DNA of 44,072 nucleotides, from positions 1 through 44,072 of the forward strand of contig URQG01000001.1 of assembly GCA_900549895.1 (NCBI GenBank), given 5' to 3'. Below the pieces are notes generated by a model that ran no database searches, was not told where the DNA came from, and saw only the letters and a program-made list of their open reading frames with translations. Made by a program: the position numbers and the translations under genes. Below are positions 16,804 through 25,349 of this stretch, in pieces (position 1 is the stretch's first letter; every line of letters starts with the position of its first letter). This stretch comes from an uncultured Lachnobacterium sp. (GTDB lineage Bacteria > Bacillota > Clostridia > Lachnospirales > Lachnospiraceae).

Positions 16804-17625
16804 CTAATTCACATTCGAATTATAAGAATTATATACTTTTATTTCCACACGTCGGTTACGTGCACGGCCTTCCGGTGTACTGTTGTCAGCAATCGGAACA
16901 TAATCGCCACGTCCGGCGAACTTGATATACTTAGGATCAAGTTTTGTATGATCGCGAAGTCTCTGCGCTACCGCCAAAGCTCGATATACAGAAAGGATCT
17001 CATTGCTCTCATATTTAGCATTATGACGTATCGGAACATTATCCGTATGTCCTTCTATTTCAATAACGTTGGTGTCATACTTTTCAAGCGCCTTTCCAAT
17101 CTTGTCTACGATTGGAATTGCTCCGCTTACCAGATCTGCATGACCGGAATCAAACAGGATTGCGCCGTTTAAATTAAGCTGTACATATTCTGCGTTAAAA
17201 TCCACATCCACCTTGGAGCCAAGTTCCGAAGCATTAAGCGCATTCTGGATTTCTTCTGCCATCTTCTCTGACTCGGCAAGTCCTTCTTTTTCGTATGCTT
17301 TCTGAACGGAATCCTTTCCATCCGTCTGGTCTTCGCTATCCTGTGCAGCGGAATTTGCGATCTCATTATAATAAGAATCCATAAACTCCAATTGTCTAAC
17401 TCCGGCAGAGATCATCTCTCCCTCTCCGATGCTCGCGCCACCTGCAGGCAAGATACTTACACTGCTCTGCAGCGAAGCGATCACCTGCTGAAATTTATCC
17501 GCATCAACCGTGGACATCGAAAAAAGCAAAACGAAAAAGCATAATAGAAGGTTCATCAGATCGGAGAATGTCGACATCCACGCCGGGGAACCTTTTGGTG
17601 GATCCTCAGGTCTCTTCTTAGGCAC
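16804..17625 (-). CDS. motB: Flagellar stator protein MotB
   Basis: MotB anchors the stator to peptidoglycan and carries the ion-binding aspartate. The 273-residue protein has a cytosolic start, one membrane helix beginning at TFSDLMNLLLCFFVLLF with the ion-binding Asp22, a plug/linker region, and a C-terminal OmpA-like peptidoglycan-binding domain (IEGHTDNVPI, GRGDYVPIADN, ARNRRVEIKVY). It overlaps motA by one base. The coupling ion cannot be read from the sequence with confidence. Confidence 0.96.
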   Translation of the reverse strand: MPKKRPEDPPKGSPAWMSTFSDLMNLLLCFFVLLFSMSTVDADKFQQVIASLQSSVSILPAGGASIGEGEMISAGVRQLEFMDSYYNEIANSAAQDSEDQTDGKDSVQKAYEKEGLAESEKMAEEIQNALNASELGSKVDVDFNAEYVQLNLNGAILFDSGHADLVSGAIPIVDKIGKALEKYDTNVIEIEGHTDNVPIRHNAKYESNEILSVYRALAVAQRLRDHTKLDPKYIKFAGRGDYVPIADNSTPEGRARNRRVEIKVYNSYNSNVN

Positions 17626-18425
17626 TATTCCTCACCTCCGGCATTATCACCGCCAATCTGGCCTCTATTCGTAGGAGAAAGGAACGACTTTAATTTTTCC
17701 TCAATAACTCGAGGATTCTCTCCTGCCTGAATCGACAGAAGTCCCTCTATGGTAATCTGTCGGTTTACCACTTCCCTACTATTATTTGTATTCAATTTTC
17801 CAACAACCGGCGCACATAGCCAGTTCGCGATCAATGAACCATACAGCGTCGTCACGAGGGCAACCGACATCTGCGGTCCGATTGCAGAAGGATCATCCAG
17901 TTTCTGCAGCATGTTGATCAATCCGATCAGCGTACCGATCATACCCCAGGCAGGTCCCATCTCTGCCCATTTTTCCCAGACGGATGTCACACTCTTATGC
18001 CGGTCCTCCAGACACATCAGATCCGTCTCAAGAATTGCGCGGACCAGTTCCGGATCCGTACCATCCACAACAAGAAGGATTCCTTTCTTTAGAAATTCAT
18101 CTTCCAGACCATTTGCAGCTTCTTCCAGGGCAAGCAGACCGTCTTTTCGCCCGACATTGGCCAGATCGATGATTGACTTTATAATTTCTGACGGATCACT
18201 CTTCTTATCCTTAAAAATCAAAGTGATTGCTTTCAATCCGTTGATAAAATCCGGCAGCTTATAGCAACCAATTGTTGAGGCAAGTGAACCACCGATGGTG
18301 ATCGCGACAGACGGAAGGTCGAAAAAGTTGTTAACCAACGCATCTATACCGCCACCACTGTTAATAATACCAAATAAAACCATTGCCAATCCAAATAGGA
18401 TTCCGCCCAAGGATGCTATATCCAT
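17625..18425 (-). CDS. motA: Flagellar stator protein MotA
   Basis: MotA forms the pentamer around the MotB dimer that converts ion flow into torque against FliG. The 266-residue protein has four membrane helices, a large cytosolic loop (about 65-150), and the conserved KWAEMGPAWGMIGTLIGLINML and MSVALVTTLYGSLIANWL segments. The start at the ATG at 18425 (MDIASLGG) is preferred to one 18 bases upstream, because GGAAGG lies at normal spacing from it. It is the first gene after an internal terminator and promoter, so motA may head its own transcript. Confidence 0.95.
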   Translation of the reverse strand: MDIASLGGILFGLAMVLFGIINSGGGIDALVNNFFDLPSVAITIGGSLASTIGCYKLPDFINGLKAITLIFKDKKSDPSEIIKSIIDLANVGRKDGLLALEEAANGLEDEFLKKGILLVVDGTDPELVRAILETDLMCLEDRHKSVTSVWEKWAEMGPAWGMIGTLIGLINMLQKLDDPSAIGPQMSVALVTTLYGSLIANWLCAPVVGKLNTNNSREVVNRQITIEGLLSIQAGENPRVIEEKLKSFLSPTNRGQIGGDNAGGEE

Positions 18426-18498
18426 ATATAACGCACCTTCCATTTTACAAATTCAGGTCAGGCTAATAAGCGAAATCAACCTAGTGACCCTTTTATAT

Positions 18499-18527
18499 AT
18501 TCTACTAAACTTTTGTTTACTTGTCTA
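18499..18527 (-). promoter_or_regulatory. Sigma-A promoter upstream of motA
   Basis: A -35 box TAGACA (18527-18522) and a -10 box TAGAAT (18504-18499) are 17 bp apart on the minus strand; each is one base from consensus. It lies between the flgE terminator and the motA start, about 75 bp upstream of that start. It would drive motA and the genes to fliA independently of the flgB promoter. No sigma-28 motif is seen here. Confidence 0.72.
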
Positions 18528-18550
18528 CTTTCTTTTTGGTAAAAAGGGTA

Positions 18551-18588
18551 AAAAAATGATGGGAAATGACGAATTCTCATTTCCCATC
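18551..18588 (-). terminator. Intrinsic terminator after flgE
   Basis: A perfect 12-bp inverted repeat (GATGGGAAATGA at 18558-18569, TCATTTCCCATC at 18577-18588) with a 7-nt loop is followed on the minus strand by ATTTTTT. It lies ~35 bp past the flgE stop, inside the flagellar locus. The other side also has a short T run, but no plus-strand gene reads into it. Confidence 0.88.
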
Positions 18589-18621
18589 GCATTTTTATGT
18601 ATTTTCCTGTCAGACAAAGAA

Positions 18622-20028
18622 TTATCTCTTCAGATTGATCAGTTCCTCAAGCAACGTATCCGACACTGTGATAACGCGGGAATTTGCCTGGAAACCACGC
18701 TGCGTAACGATCATATCCGTAAACTGTCCGGACAGATCAACGTTTGACATCTCAAGCTCTCCGGAGTTGATCGCACTACCATCCGCGCTGACTTCCACGC
18801 CGATTCCGTCGAATTCGCCGGAGTTAAGAGTCGTCTGGTAACAGTTGTTTCCAACTTTTTCCAATCCGGATGCATTCGCAAACTGTGCAACCGGAATCTG
18901 TCCTAAGACAACCGTATTACCATTGTCATAAGATCCGTGAATAAGTCCCTGCTGATCGATGGAAATGCCGGTCAGAGCACCGAGCTTCTTTCCTGCTCCA
19001 TCTCCGGTCGTATCTCCCTTTAACATCTTTAATGTGGAAGTTCCGCCGTTGTTGTAATTCATACATTTTGAGAAATCGATCTCAACATTCTGGAAATTAC
19101 TGGTAACATTCTGTCCGTTGCCGTTATTTGTTGTATATCCGGTTGTCAAAGCCGAAAGATTAAGCATCTGACTTGTCTGTTTATTTCCGCCGATTGATAC
19201 GAAAGTACCTTCGTTCGCATCAAAATCAATATCATATCCGTTACCGAATACTGCCTGAATTTTCTGCTGTTTATCGGTATCCGTCGTTCCCAGAATCGAC
19301 TTGCTCTTCGAATCAATGATATCCGTCAGCGTGATGTGGTACTGTCCGTCAACCGTACTGTTTTCACGGGGTTTTACAGCAAATTTTGCGGTATAGGAAT
19401 ATCCGAGATTATCGAAAAATCCTAATGTCATCGTATATCCGTCCTCGCTGGTAACGTTCGTATCCTTTTTATCAAGTACACCGGATACATATGCCTTCGT
19501 TGTCGCTTCCGGTGAAGCCGTCTGATTCTGTGGAGACATAACCTGAAGCGCAGATACAATGTCTTTTCGTACTTCTCCGGTTGTCGGATCTACCTGCCAT
19601 CCCTGAAGGGTATATCCGGTAGAACTCATACAAAGATATCCGTTACCATCCACATAAAACGAACCTGCTCTTGTAAAAAAGCGATTGGTTCCGTCACTTA
19701 CGATAAAAAAATTTGTCGACTGGCTGTCTGTAAATTTCAAATCGAACGGATTTCCCGTTGTCTCCGATGCACCTGCACCGGTAATATTTACCGTTGTCGA
19801 TCCGGTGCTTACACCAAGACCGATCTGCTTTGCGTTGACACCACCGATACCGGTCGTGCCGTTACCGCCGGATGCAGACGATAATGTCTGATACATAATT
19901 TCATTGAATCGTACATTCGAAGCTTTAAATGCTTCGGTGTTAACGTTAGCGATATTATTACCGATAACGTCCATTCGTGTCTGATGTGTCTTAAGTCCGG
20001 ACACAGCAGAGTACATTGATCTCATCAT
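18622..20028 (-). CDS. flgE: Flagellar hook protein FlgE
   Basis: FlgE polymerises into the hook, the flexible joint between rod and filament. The 468-residue protein has the N-terminal flagellar rod/hook motif (MRSMYSAVSGLKTHQTRMDVIGNNIANVNTEAFK split over residues 2-35). Its central hook domains are Asn/Thr/Gly-rich. The C-terminal segment reads ELEMSNVDLSGQFTDMIVTQRGFQANSRVI, typical of axial proteins. The start has GGAGGTC upstream; ATG at codon 1 or 2 is possible. It is the last gene before the internal terminator. Confidence 0.95.
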   Translation of the reverse strand: MMRSMYSAVSGLKTHQTRMDVIGNNIANVNTEAFKASNVRFNEIMYQTLSSASGGNGTTGIGGVNAKQIGLGVSTGSTTVNITGAGASETTGNPFDLKFTDSQSTNFFIVSDGTNRFFTRAGSFYVDGNGYLCMSSTGYTLQGWQVDPTTGEVRKDIVSALQVMSPQNQTASPEATTKAYVSGVLDKKDTNVTSEDGYTMTLGFFDNLGYSYTAKFAVKPRENSTVDGQYHITLTDIIDSKSKSILGTTDTDKQQKIQAVFGNGYDIDFDANEGTFVSIGGNKQTSQMLNLSALTTGYTTNNGNGQNVTSNFQNVEIDFSKCMNYNNGGTSTLKMLKGDTTGDGAGKKLGALTGISIDQQGLIHGSYDNGNTVVLGQIPVAQFANASGLEKVGNNCYQTTLNSGEFDGIGVEVSADGSAINSGELEMSNVDLSGQFTDMIVTQRGFQANSRVITVSDTLLEELINLKR

Positions 20029-20058
20029 AGTACATTGACCTCCTGTGATGGCCGGATT

Positions 20059-20082
20059 GGTTCCCTCTGTCAGTCAGGAACC
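20059..20082 (-). other. Hairpin between the TIGR02530 gene and flgE
   Basis: GGTTCC and GGAACC form a 6-bp stem with a 12-nt loop in the 74-nt spacer just upstream of flgE. No U run follows, so it is not an intrinsic terminator. It might stabilise or mark the flgE mRNA, but nothing in the sequence proves a role. Confidence 0.4.
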
Positions 20083-20102
20083 GCAGCTTCCATAAGGTCC
20101 AG

Positions 20103-20507
20103 CTACATAATGACCGCGCCATCAATATTTGTAAATACATTTGATTGTGTTTCCGTCTGATCCATCGCTGTCACTACCGTTTTATTCGGTACATTTACGA
20201 TAAATGCCAGCGAATCGACTAAAACCAGTGATTCGTTAATCCCTTTTGCACTTGCTTCCTCCACGCCGCTTTGCAAGCGGATGTTCTGTTCATCCGAAAG
20301 ACTGATGCCTCTGCTCTCAAGCCTTTGTGTGGCATGCTTGGAAAATTTTAGTTTCTCATTTCCCGCCGCGCTCAAAGATTGTTGTCTTCGTAAAACTTCC
20401 TCAAATGATATATCGGACTTTTTTGAAGATTGATTAACACTTTTTTGATTTAAATACTGATCACTGACCTGCTCGATCGACGAAAACTGACCAGCTATCG
20501 GATTCAT
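20103..20507 (-). CDS. Flagellar operon protein, TIGR02530 family
   Basis: This 134-residue protein fits the uncharacterised flagellar operon family TIGR02530, which is found between flgD and flgE in many Firmicutes and other bacteria, the same position as here. Visible family-like features are SFEEVLRRQQ, LKFSKHATQRLESRGISLSDEQ, then SLVLVDSLAFIVNVPNKTVVTAMD. No signal peptide or membrane helix is visible. Its start overlaps the flgD stop by four bases, so expression is coupled. A role in hook assembly is inferred from position only. Confidence 0.88.
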   Translation of the reverse strand: MNPIAGQFSSIEQVSDQYLNQKSVNQSSKKSDISFEEVLRRQQSLSAAGNEKLKFSKHATQRLESRGISLSDEQNIRLQSGVEEASAKGINESLVLVDSLAFIVNVPNKTVVTAMDQTETQSNVFTNIDGAVIM

Positions 20508-21220
20508 GCTTTTTCCTCCGTATCCGTTTTACCATCGGTATCCGTCTTATCGCTGCTATCATTCCCATGCGCTTTTTTTACCTCAGCAAGACGTTTCTCG
20601 TAATTTTGAAGTTTCGTCAAATCATCACTGTCCACATATTTCTGCTGATAAGAAGTCATTCCGTCATACAGATCACGGATCTGTGTGATTGCTTTCTCAT
20701 AGCTCTCATTAATATTCTCAATATCCGGAAGCTGATCGATCATATCACCGAATGTTCTTGCAGTGGTAACCGCATCATAATAACTTTCATCCGCAACCGT
20801 ATCAAGTGTATCAACATTGTATAGGCGATTGTTAACACTGAGCATTACGCTTCCGTCTTCCTGATACATGATATAATCCACTTTACCATTGACATAGTTT
20901 TCTTTTCCGGTCGTCTCATCTGCAACCTTAAGAATAACCTGCTTTCCAACCAAAGCGTTTGCCATCTCATTTTCCTGTGTCTGCTGCATGGACAATGTAG
21001 CCTCCAACTGTGAAAACGTTGCAAGCTGAGCAACATACTCTGTATTACTTGTCGGCTCGAGTGGATCCTGATATTGCATTTCAGCACAAAGAAGTGTTAA
21101 AAACTGGTCATATCCAAGTGAGGAACCATTGTTCTTCTCTGCTTCCTCAGACTTTTTCTTTGCCTGATAATCCGTCACTAATTTACCGTTATCTACCGCA
21201 GCGGTATATGTTGTTGCCAT
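20504..21220 (-). CDS. flgD: Hook capping/scaffold protein FlgD with unusual C-terminal domain
   Basis: FlgD caps the growing hook and guides FlgE assembly. The 238-residue product has the conserved N-terminal export/cap region (SSLGYDQFLTLLCAEMQYQDPLEP at about 33-56, TEYVAQLATFSQLE at 60-73) and a short beta region (GKQVILKVADETTG to about 140). The usual FLG_D tudor/Ig-like C-terminal domain is not evident. Instead residues about 158-217 (FGDMIDQLPDIENI, then LYDGMTSYQQKYVD, LTKLQNYEKRLAEVKKA) look like a three-helix module seen as repeats in Firmicute surface proteins. The tail is Asp/Lys/Thr-rich. Similarity to that module is my visual judgement. Confidence 0.9.
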   Translation of the reverse strand: MATTYTAAVDNGKLVTDYQAKKKSEEAEKNNGSSLGYDQFLTLLCAEMQYQDPLEPTSNTEYVAQLATFSQLEATLSMQQTQENEMANALVGKQVILKVADETTGKENYVNGKVDYIMYQEDGSVMLSVNNRLYNVDTLDTVADESYYDAVTTARTFGDMIDQLPDIENINESYEKAITQIRDLYDGMTSYQQKYVDSDDLTKLQNYEKRLAEVKKAHGNDSSDKTDTDGKTDTEEKA

Positions 21221-21232
21221 ATCATTTCCTCC

Positions 21233-22660
21233 TTAGGCTGTCAGATCAACCGAGTTGCCATTGTCTTTCATGATCTGGGCAACTAAGGCTTCCTCTTCCG
21301 TCATCAGCGAAGATAATTCATCCAGTGAAGATAAATTAATATTTCTTCTCTGTGACTGTTGTTCCTGCTGTCTTTGTCCTTCTTCAAATTCACGGCCCTG
21401 TCCCTGTTCAAGATTTCTCTCAAATTCGTGCGAAGCCACCGTCACTTCGATGGAATCCACTTTAACACCCGACTGTTCCAACGTTCTCCTCAGTTCAGCC
21501 ATCTGTGTTTCAAGAGCATTCTTTACCGCCTCTTCGCTTGCCGCAATCTGCGCGCGAACCGTTCCCTGTTCGGATGAAATCTGAAGATAAACTTTGCCGA
21601 GATTCTCCGGATTCAGCTGCATCTCCATCGAAGATGTTTCCTCCGAGATTGTCACTTTGACATTTTCGGCGAACTGTTCGATCAGGTCCATCGTATCAAT
21701 TGAAAGATATGTGTTGTTCTCTGTCTGTGGAACAACTTCCTCTAATACCTGATCGGTCGTGAACACCATATCCGGTGTCTGCTCTGCTACGTTCGCATTC
21801 GTTCGATCCGCAGTGTGAACTTCATTCTCCCGTTGCAAAATGTCGTTTGCATTGCTGCCATCCTGTTTCGTCTGGTCTGCATTCTCTGTTGCAGCTTCCG
21901 AAACAGTAATTGTCTCATTCTGTACCACATATTCTACATCCGATGTCTGTTCCTGTGTCGGCATATCCGTTACATTCGTATCAGTAACCTGAGCAATATT
22001 TGTTTCTGCGACCTCCTGAACGACCTCCGCAAACGAAGCATCATCCAATATCTGAGGTTTTTCCAGAACATTCATCTGTGCAAGTAAGTCCTGCATCTCA
22101 TCCGGCATCAGTTCCAGTTGATCCATCAGTTCATTCTGTGCTGTCTGCATCTCCTGCATCAGATCAACAAACTGTGGCTGAAACAGCAGATCTTCCGGTG
22201 TCGCTGCATCCGTCAACTCTACTGCCAGCTGGACAAGATTCTGTGGATCCATAAGACCAAAGGCTGTCAATCCAAGATTTTCCATCGCGGAACGCACCGC
22301 ATCTTCATCCACGCCAAGATCTTCCGCAATCTTCGCGACAACTTTTTGATCAAAATCATCCAGCTTATCAGCTGCTGAATTTAATTTATCTTCCATTGTC
22401 GTCGAAGAGATTTCGCGATCCCGGTTGGAATATTGTGTGTATGCATTCTGTGTGCAATCCGTCTGTTTCGTCGTAATGGATGTTTGTGCGATGTCATCTG
22501 TATTCGCATTTGTTTTTGTAGAGTAGTTAACATTCATCATGGACGAAAATACGACTGCAGCGTCTGAATTTCCAGCCTTTGTTTTGCTTGTTGCAGCATT
22601 TGCATTTAATGTCTGATTCTGACCGACAGAACTCAGATTAAATACATTTGCACTTGTCAA
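21233..22660 (-). CDS. fliK: Flagellar hook-length control protein FliK
   Basis: FliK is secreted while the hook grows and triggers the FlhB substrate switch at the right length. The 475-residue product has a long Gln/Asn/Glu/Thr-rich N-terminal region of low conservation and a C-terminal Flg_hook domain at about 330-410 (EMQLNPENLGKVYLQIS, TVRAQIAASEEAVKNALE, LEQSGVKVDSIEVTV). This is the standard FliK arrangement. It starts at a TTG codon at 22660 with GGAGGA six bases upstream; no other in-frame start fits this site. Confidence 0.92.
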   Translation of the reverse strand: MTSANVFNLSSVGQNQTLNANAATSKTKAGNSDAAVVFSSMMNVNYSTKTNANTDDIAQTSITTKQTDCTQNAYTQYSNRDREISSTTMEDKLNSAADKLDDFDQKVVAKIAEDLGVDEDAVRSAMENLGLTAFGLMDPQNLVQLAVELTDAATPEDLLFQPQFVDLMQEMQTAQNELMDQLELMPDEMQDLLAQMNVLEKPQILDDASFAEVVQEVAETNIAQVTDTNVTDMPTQEQTSDVEYVVQNETITVSEAATENADQTKQDGSNANDILQRENEVHTADRTNANVAEQTPDMVFTTDQVLEEVVPQTENNTYLSIDTMDLIEQFAENVKVTISEETSSMEMQLNPENLGKVYLQISSEQGTVRAQIAASEEAVKNALETQMAELRRTLEQSGVKVDSIEVTVASHEFERNLEQGQGREFEEGQRQQEQQSQRRNINLSSLDELSSLMTEEEALVAQIMKDNGNSVDLTA

Positions 22661-22729
22661 ACACGTTCCTCCTTTCTTTCTGTAAACACCCTCTGTTCAA
22701 ACTAATTTTACCAGAGAATTGGCGTCGTC

Positions 22730-22756
22730 CGTCAGTTTTCCACTGAAAAACTGACG
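22730..22756 (-). other. Strong hairpin between ylxF and fliK
   Basis: CGTCAGTTTT and AAAACTGACG form a perfect 10-bp stem with a 7-nt loop in the 107-nt spacer between the ylxF-like gene and fliK. On the minus strand the sequence after the stem is GGACGACG, not a U run, so a Rho-independent terminator is unlikely. It could act as an mRNA stabiliser or processing site inside the operon. Confidence 0.5.
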
Positions 22757-22767
22757 TGTCCAACAGA

Positions 22768-23553
22768 TCACTGCTTTGTCGGTTCCATGATCTCCGTCAG
22801 CTTCGCCGCAGTCGTCGCATCCATCTTGCCAAGTATCTTGCCTCGCTCTTCCGTGCCCATATTGTTCATAATATCGGCAACCAGCCCAAGATTGTCCGTC
22901 ATCGTATCAAAGATGGCAGCAGCCTCTTTCGGCTTCATTTTCGAGTAAGTGTCGGCATAATCTTTAACCTTATCATCGTAGGTGATCTGTTCTACTACTT
23001 GTTTATATAAGACTTCAGCATTCTTGGGATCAATACTCTCATAGTAAGCCTTATATTCATTTATATCGGGCGCATTATCCGAAAAAACAACCTCTTCATA
23101 AAACTTTTCTTTTTCTTTTTCGAAAGCCGCCTCATCCTCTTTATATGTCGACAGATCATCGATCTGCGCCTTTAAATCGTCAATCGTCTCAGAATTCTTT
23201 TTCTTATCAGCCTTTGCATCATCAAGTTCCACTTCCAGCTCCTTAATACGCGCAATCGCTTCATCCAGTGAACCATATTGATTCTGTGTATCTTCCATAG
23301 GAAGATCTGCATTGTCCGGAGTCGGAAGAATTTTATTGATATAAGGGACATCCTTTAGAGCCGGATACAAAACCGATGAACCGAATCCTCCGACATCCGT
23401 CTTGATCAGAATTGCTATGATTCCAAGCCAGATTGCAATAATAAGTACCGTAACCAATGCAAGTACAAGCTTACCGCCCGCCTTTTCTTCCTCCTCTTCT
23501 GGATTCTGGCCTGTTGTAACTTCTTTTTCGTTCTTTTTCTTTTTGAATGCCAT
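22768..23553 (-). CDS. ylxF: YlxF/MotE-like flagellar protein
   Basis: The 261-residue product has a Lys/Glu-rich cytosolic start, one membrane helix (about 28-50, LVLALVTVLIIAIWLGIIAIL) and a coiled-coil region (about 100-165). Its C-terminal MgtE_N-like domain reads MKPKEAAAIFDTM, LVADIMNNMGTEERGKILGKMDATTAAKLTEIM. This layout is that of YlxF in B. subtilis and MotE in other bacteria; the latter is known as a stator chaperone. It lies between fliJ and fliK, as ylxF does. The molecular role in Firmicutes is uncertain. Confidence 0.85.
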   Translation of the reverse strand: MAFKKKKNEKEVTTGQNPEEEEEKAGGKLVLALVTVLIIAIWLGIIAILIKTDVGGFGSSVLYPALKDVPYINKILPTPDNADLPMEDTQNQYGSLDEAIARIKELEVELDDAKADKKKNSETIDDLKAQIDDLSTYKEDEAAFEKEKEKFYEEVVFSDNAPDINEYKAYYESIDPKNAEVLYKQVVEQITYDDKVKDYADTYSKMKPKEAAAIFDTMTDNLGLVADIMNNMGTEERGKILGKMDATTAAKLTEIMEPTKQ

Positions 23554-23563
23554 AAGTTCTCCT

Positions 23564-24001
23564 CTACTTGTTATAAGTATAGCTTACCAGCTCGTCAATC
23601 TCTTTTGTTTCAGTCGCTGCCAGCTCCTGTTTGAACTCTTCAAACGCCTTTTCCCGCAGCTTCTCCTGCACCTTGCGTTCCTGCATGACCTCATTAAGCG
23701 CAACCCGCGCGTCCTCCATCGCTTTTTCCGCTGTATGGACTTGCATCATCTGCCTGCGCACAATCGTCTTCATATCATTCACATTGGCACGTGCATGTGC
23801 TACTTCCTGCAGATTCAGATCTCCCTGCATTGCTTCCTTCAGCTGCTTCTCGTATCCCACTCTGCGAATCAGATACTGTTGCAGAACTTTTTGTTCCTCA
23901 AGATACTTCTGGTTAGCAATACTGTACGCCATCTGCGCCTGCGTCTCAAGTTTCTGTTTGATATTCAGTATATTTTGCATTCGGTATACAAACTTTGCCA
24001 T
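23564..24001 (-). CDS. fliJ: Flagellar export protein FliJ
   Basis: FliJ is the coiled-coil stalk of the FliI export ATPase and links it to FlhA. The 145-residue product is predicted almost wholly helical, with heptad-rich segments throughout (IKQKLETQAQMAYSIANQKY, LRRVGYEKQLKEAM-like stretches, EVMQERKVQEKLREKAFEEF). Similarity is mainly in shape and in the N-terminal FVYRMQNILNIKQK motif. It lies directly after fliI, its usual place. Confidence 0.92.
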   Translation of the reverse strand: MAKFVYRMQNILNIKQKLETQAQMAYSIANQKYLEEQKVLQQYLIRRVGYEKQLKEAMQGDLNLQEVAHARANVNDMKTIVRRQMMQVHTAEKAMEDARVALNEVMQERKVQEKLREKAFEEFKQELAATETKEIDELVSYTYNK

Positions 24002-24019
24002 AAATCACCAATCGCTTTC

Positions 24020-25327
24020 TTAATCTGCAAACACCTCTGCAAGTAACTTAATTTCCTCGTCAAAAGCAAACTTTTCATCTGTCCCCTGGCACAGGAACTC
24101 ATTCACATCTTTGATCTTACGGATCGCATAATCGATATCCGGATTCGAACCGCTTTTGTACGCTCCGATATTGATCAGATCTTCCGCCTCACTGTATGTT
24201 GCAAGAACATTTTTCAGCTTGCCCGCGAGTTCCTTGTGTTCTTTGGTAACAATCGAACTCATAACACGGGAAATACTCTGTAAAATATCGATTGCAGGGT
24301 AATGATTCTTATGTCCCAGCTTTCGATCCAGCATAATATGACCGTCAAGGATTCCTCGGGCCGTATCTGTAATCGGCTCATTAAAATCGTCTCCATCGAC
24401 CAATACAGTGTACAATCCGGTAATAGATCCCTTATCATTTGTTCCCGCACGTTCCAAAAGCTTTGGCATTTCGGAATACACACTCGGTGGATATCCTCTT
24501 GTTACCGGTGGTTCGCCGGAAGCCAACCCGATCTCACGCTGTGCCTGAGAAAAACGCGTCATAGAGTCCATCATCAGAAGTACATCTTTCCCCTGGTCAC
24601 GGAAATACTCTGCCACAGCAGTTGCTGTCTTCGCACATTTATTACGAATAAGTGCCGGCTTATCCGAAGTCGCCACAACAACAACGGAGCGAGCCATACC
24701 TTCCGGTCCGAGATCCCGTTCAATAAACTCACGTACCTCTCGTCCTCGCTCACCGATCAATGCGATGACATTGATATCTGCCTTCGTATTACGTGCAAAC
24801 ATACCGAGAAGCGTACTTTTTCCAACACCGGAACCTGCAAATACTCCGATACGCTGACCTTTGCCAACCGTGATCAAACCATCTACTGCCTTCACCCCAA
24901 GTGGAAGGACCTCACTGATAATCTCTCTGTCCATCGGGTCCGGCGGAGCTTGTTCCAATGGATAATACTCTCCATGGATCTCCACATCGCCGTCACTGAT
25001 TCTTCCGATTCCGTCAAGCGTATGACCGAGCAATTCTTCCCCTACTAATACAGATAATGGATGTCCCGTATTTTCTACGATACATCCAACTCCAACACCT
25101 TCCACGCTGTCAACCGGCATCAGGATAAGCTGCGAATCATGGAATCCGACCACTTCCGCAATCACATACTGCTCACGGTCTTCATCCGGATATATCTTGC
25201 ACAGATCTCCAAGACGTGCTTTCGGTCCTACGGATTCAATCGTCAAACCTACAACTTTAACAACTTTTCCGTAGCTGTTATAATATTGTCTGTCTAAAAG
25301 CTGTAAATACTTATCTGCTACACTCAT
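24020..25327 (-). CDS. fliI: Flagellar export ATPase FliI
   Basis: FliI is the hexameric ATPase that feeds export substrates to the gate. The 435-residue protein resembles the F1 beta subunit. It has an N-terminal beta domain, Walker A GSGVGKST at residues 165-172, the GERGREVREFIE stretch, Walker B around VLLMMDSMTRFS (Asp254), and GEPPVTRGYPPSVYSEMPKLLERAG typical of FliI/YscN. A C-terminal helical domain follows. All catalytic motifs are intact. The start at 25327 is 22 bases after the fliH stop. Confidence 0.97.
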   Translation of the reverse strand: MSVADKYLQLLDRQYYNSYGKVVKVVGLTIESVGPKARLGDLCKIYPDEDREQYVIAEVVGFHDSQLILMPVDSVEGVGVGCIVENTGHPLSVLVGEELLGHTLDGIGRISDGDVEIHGEYYPLEQAPPDPMDREIISEVLPLGVKAVDGLITVGKGQRIGVFAGSGVGKSTLLGMFARNTKADINVIALIGERGREVREFIERDLGPEGMARSVVVVATSDKPALIRNKCAKTATAVAEYFRDQGKDVLLMMDSMTRFSQAQREIGLASGEPPVTRGYPPSVYSEMPKLLERAGTNDKGSITGLYTVLVDGDDFNEPITDTARGILDGHIMLDRKLGHKNHYPAIDILQSISRVMSSIVTKEHKELAGKLKNVLATYSEAEDLINIGAYKSGSNPDIDYAIRKIKDVNEFLCQGTDEKFAFDEEIKLLAEVFAD

Positions 25328-25349
25328 AACACCAATCGTACCCCGGTTA

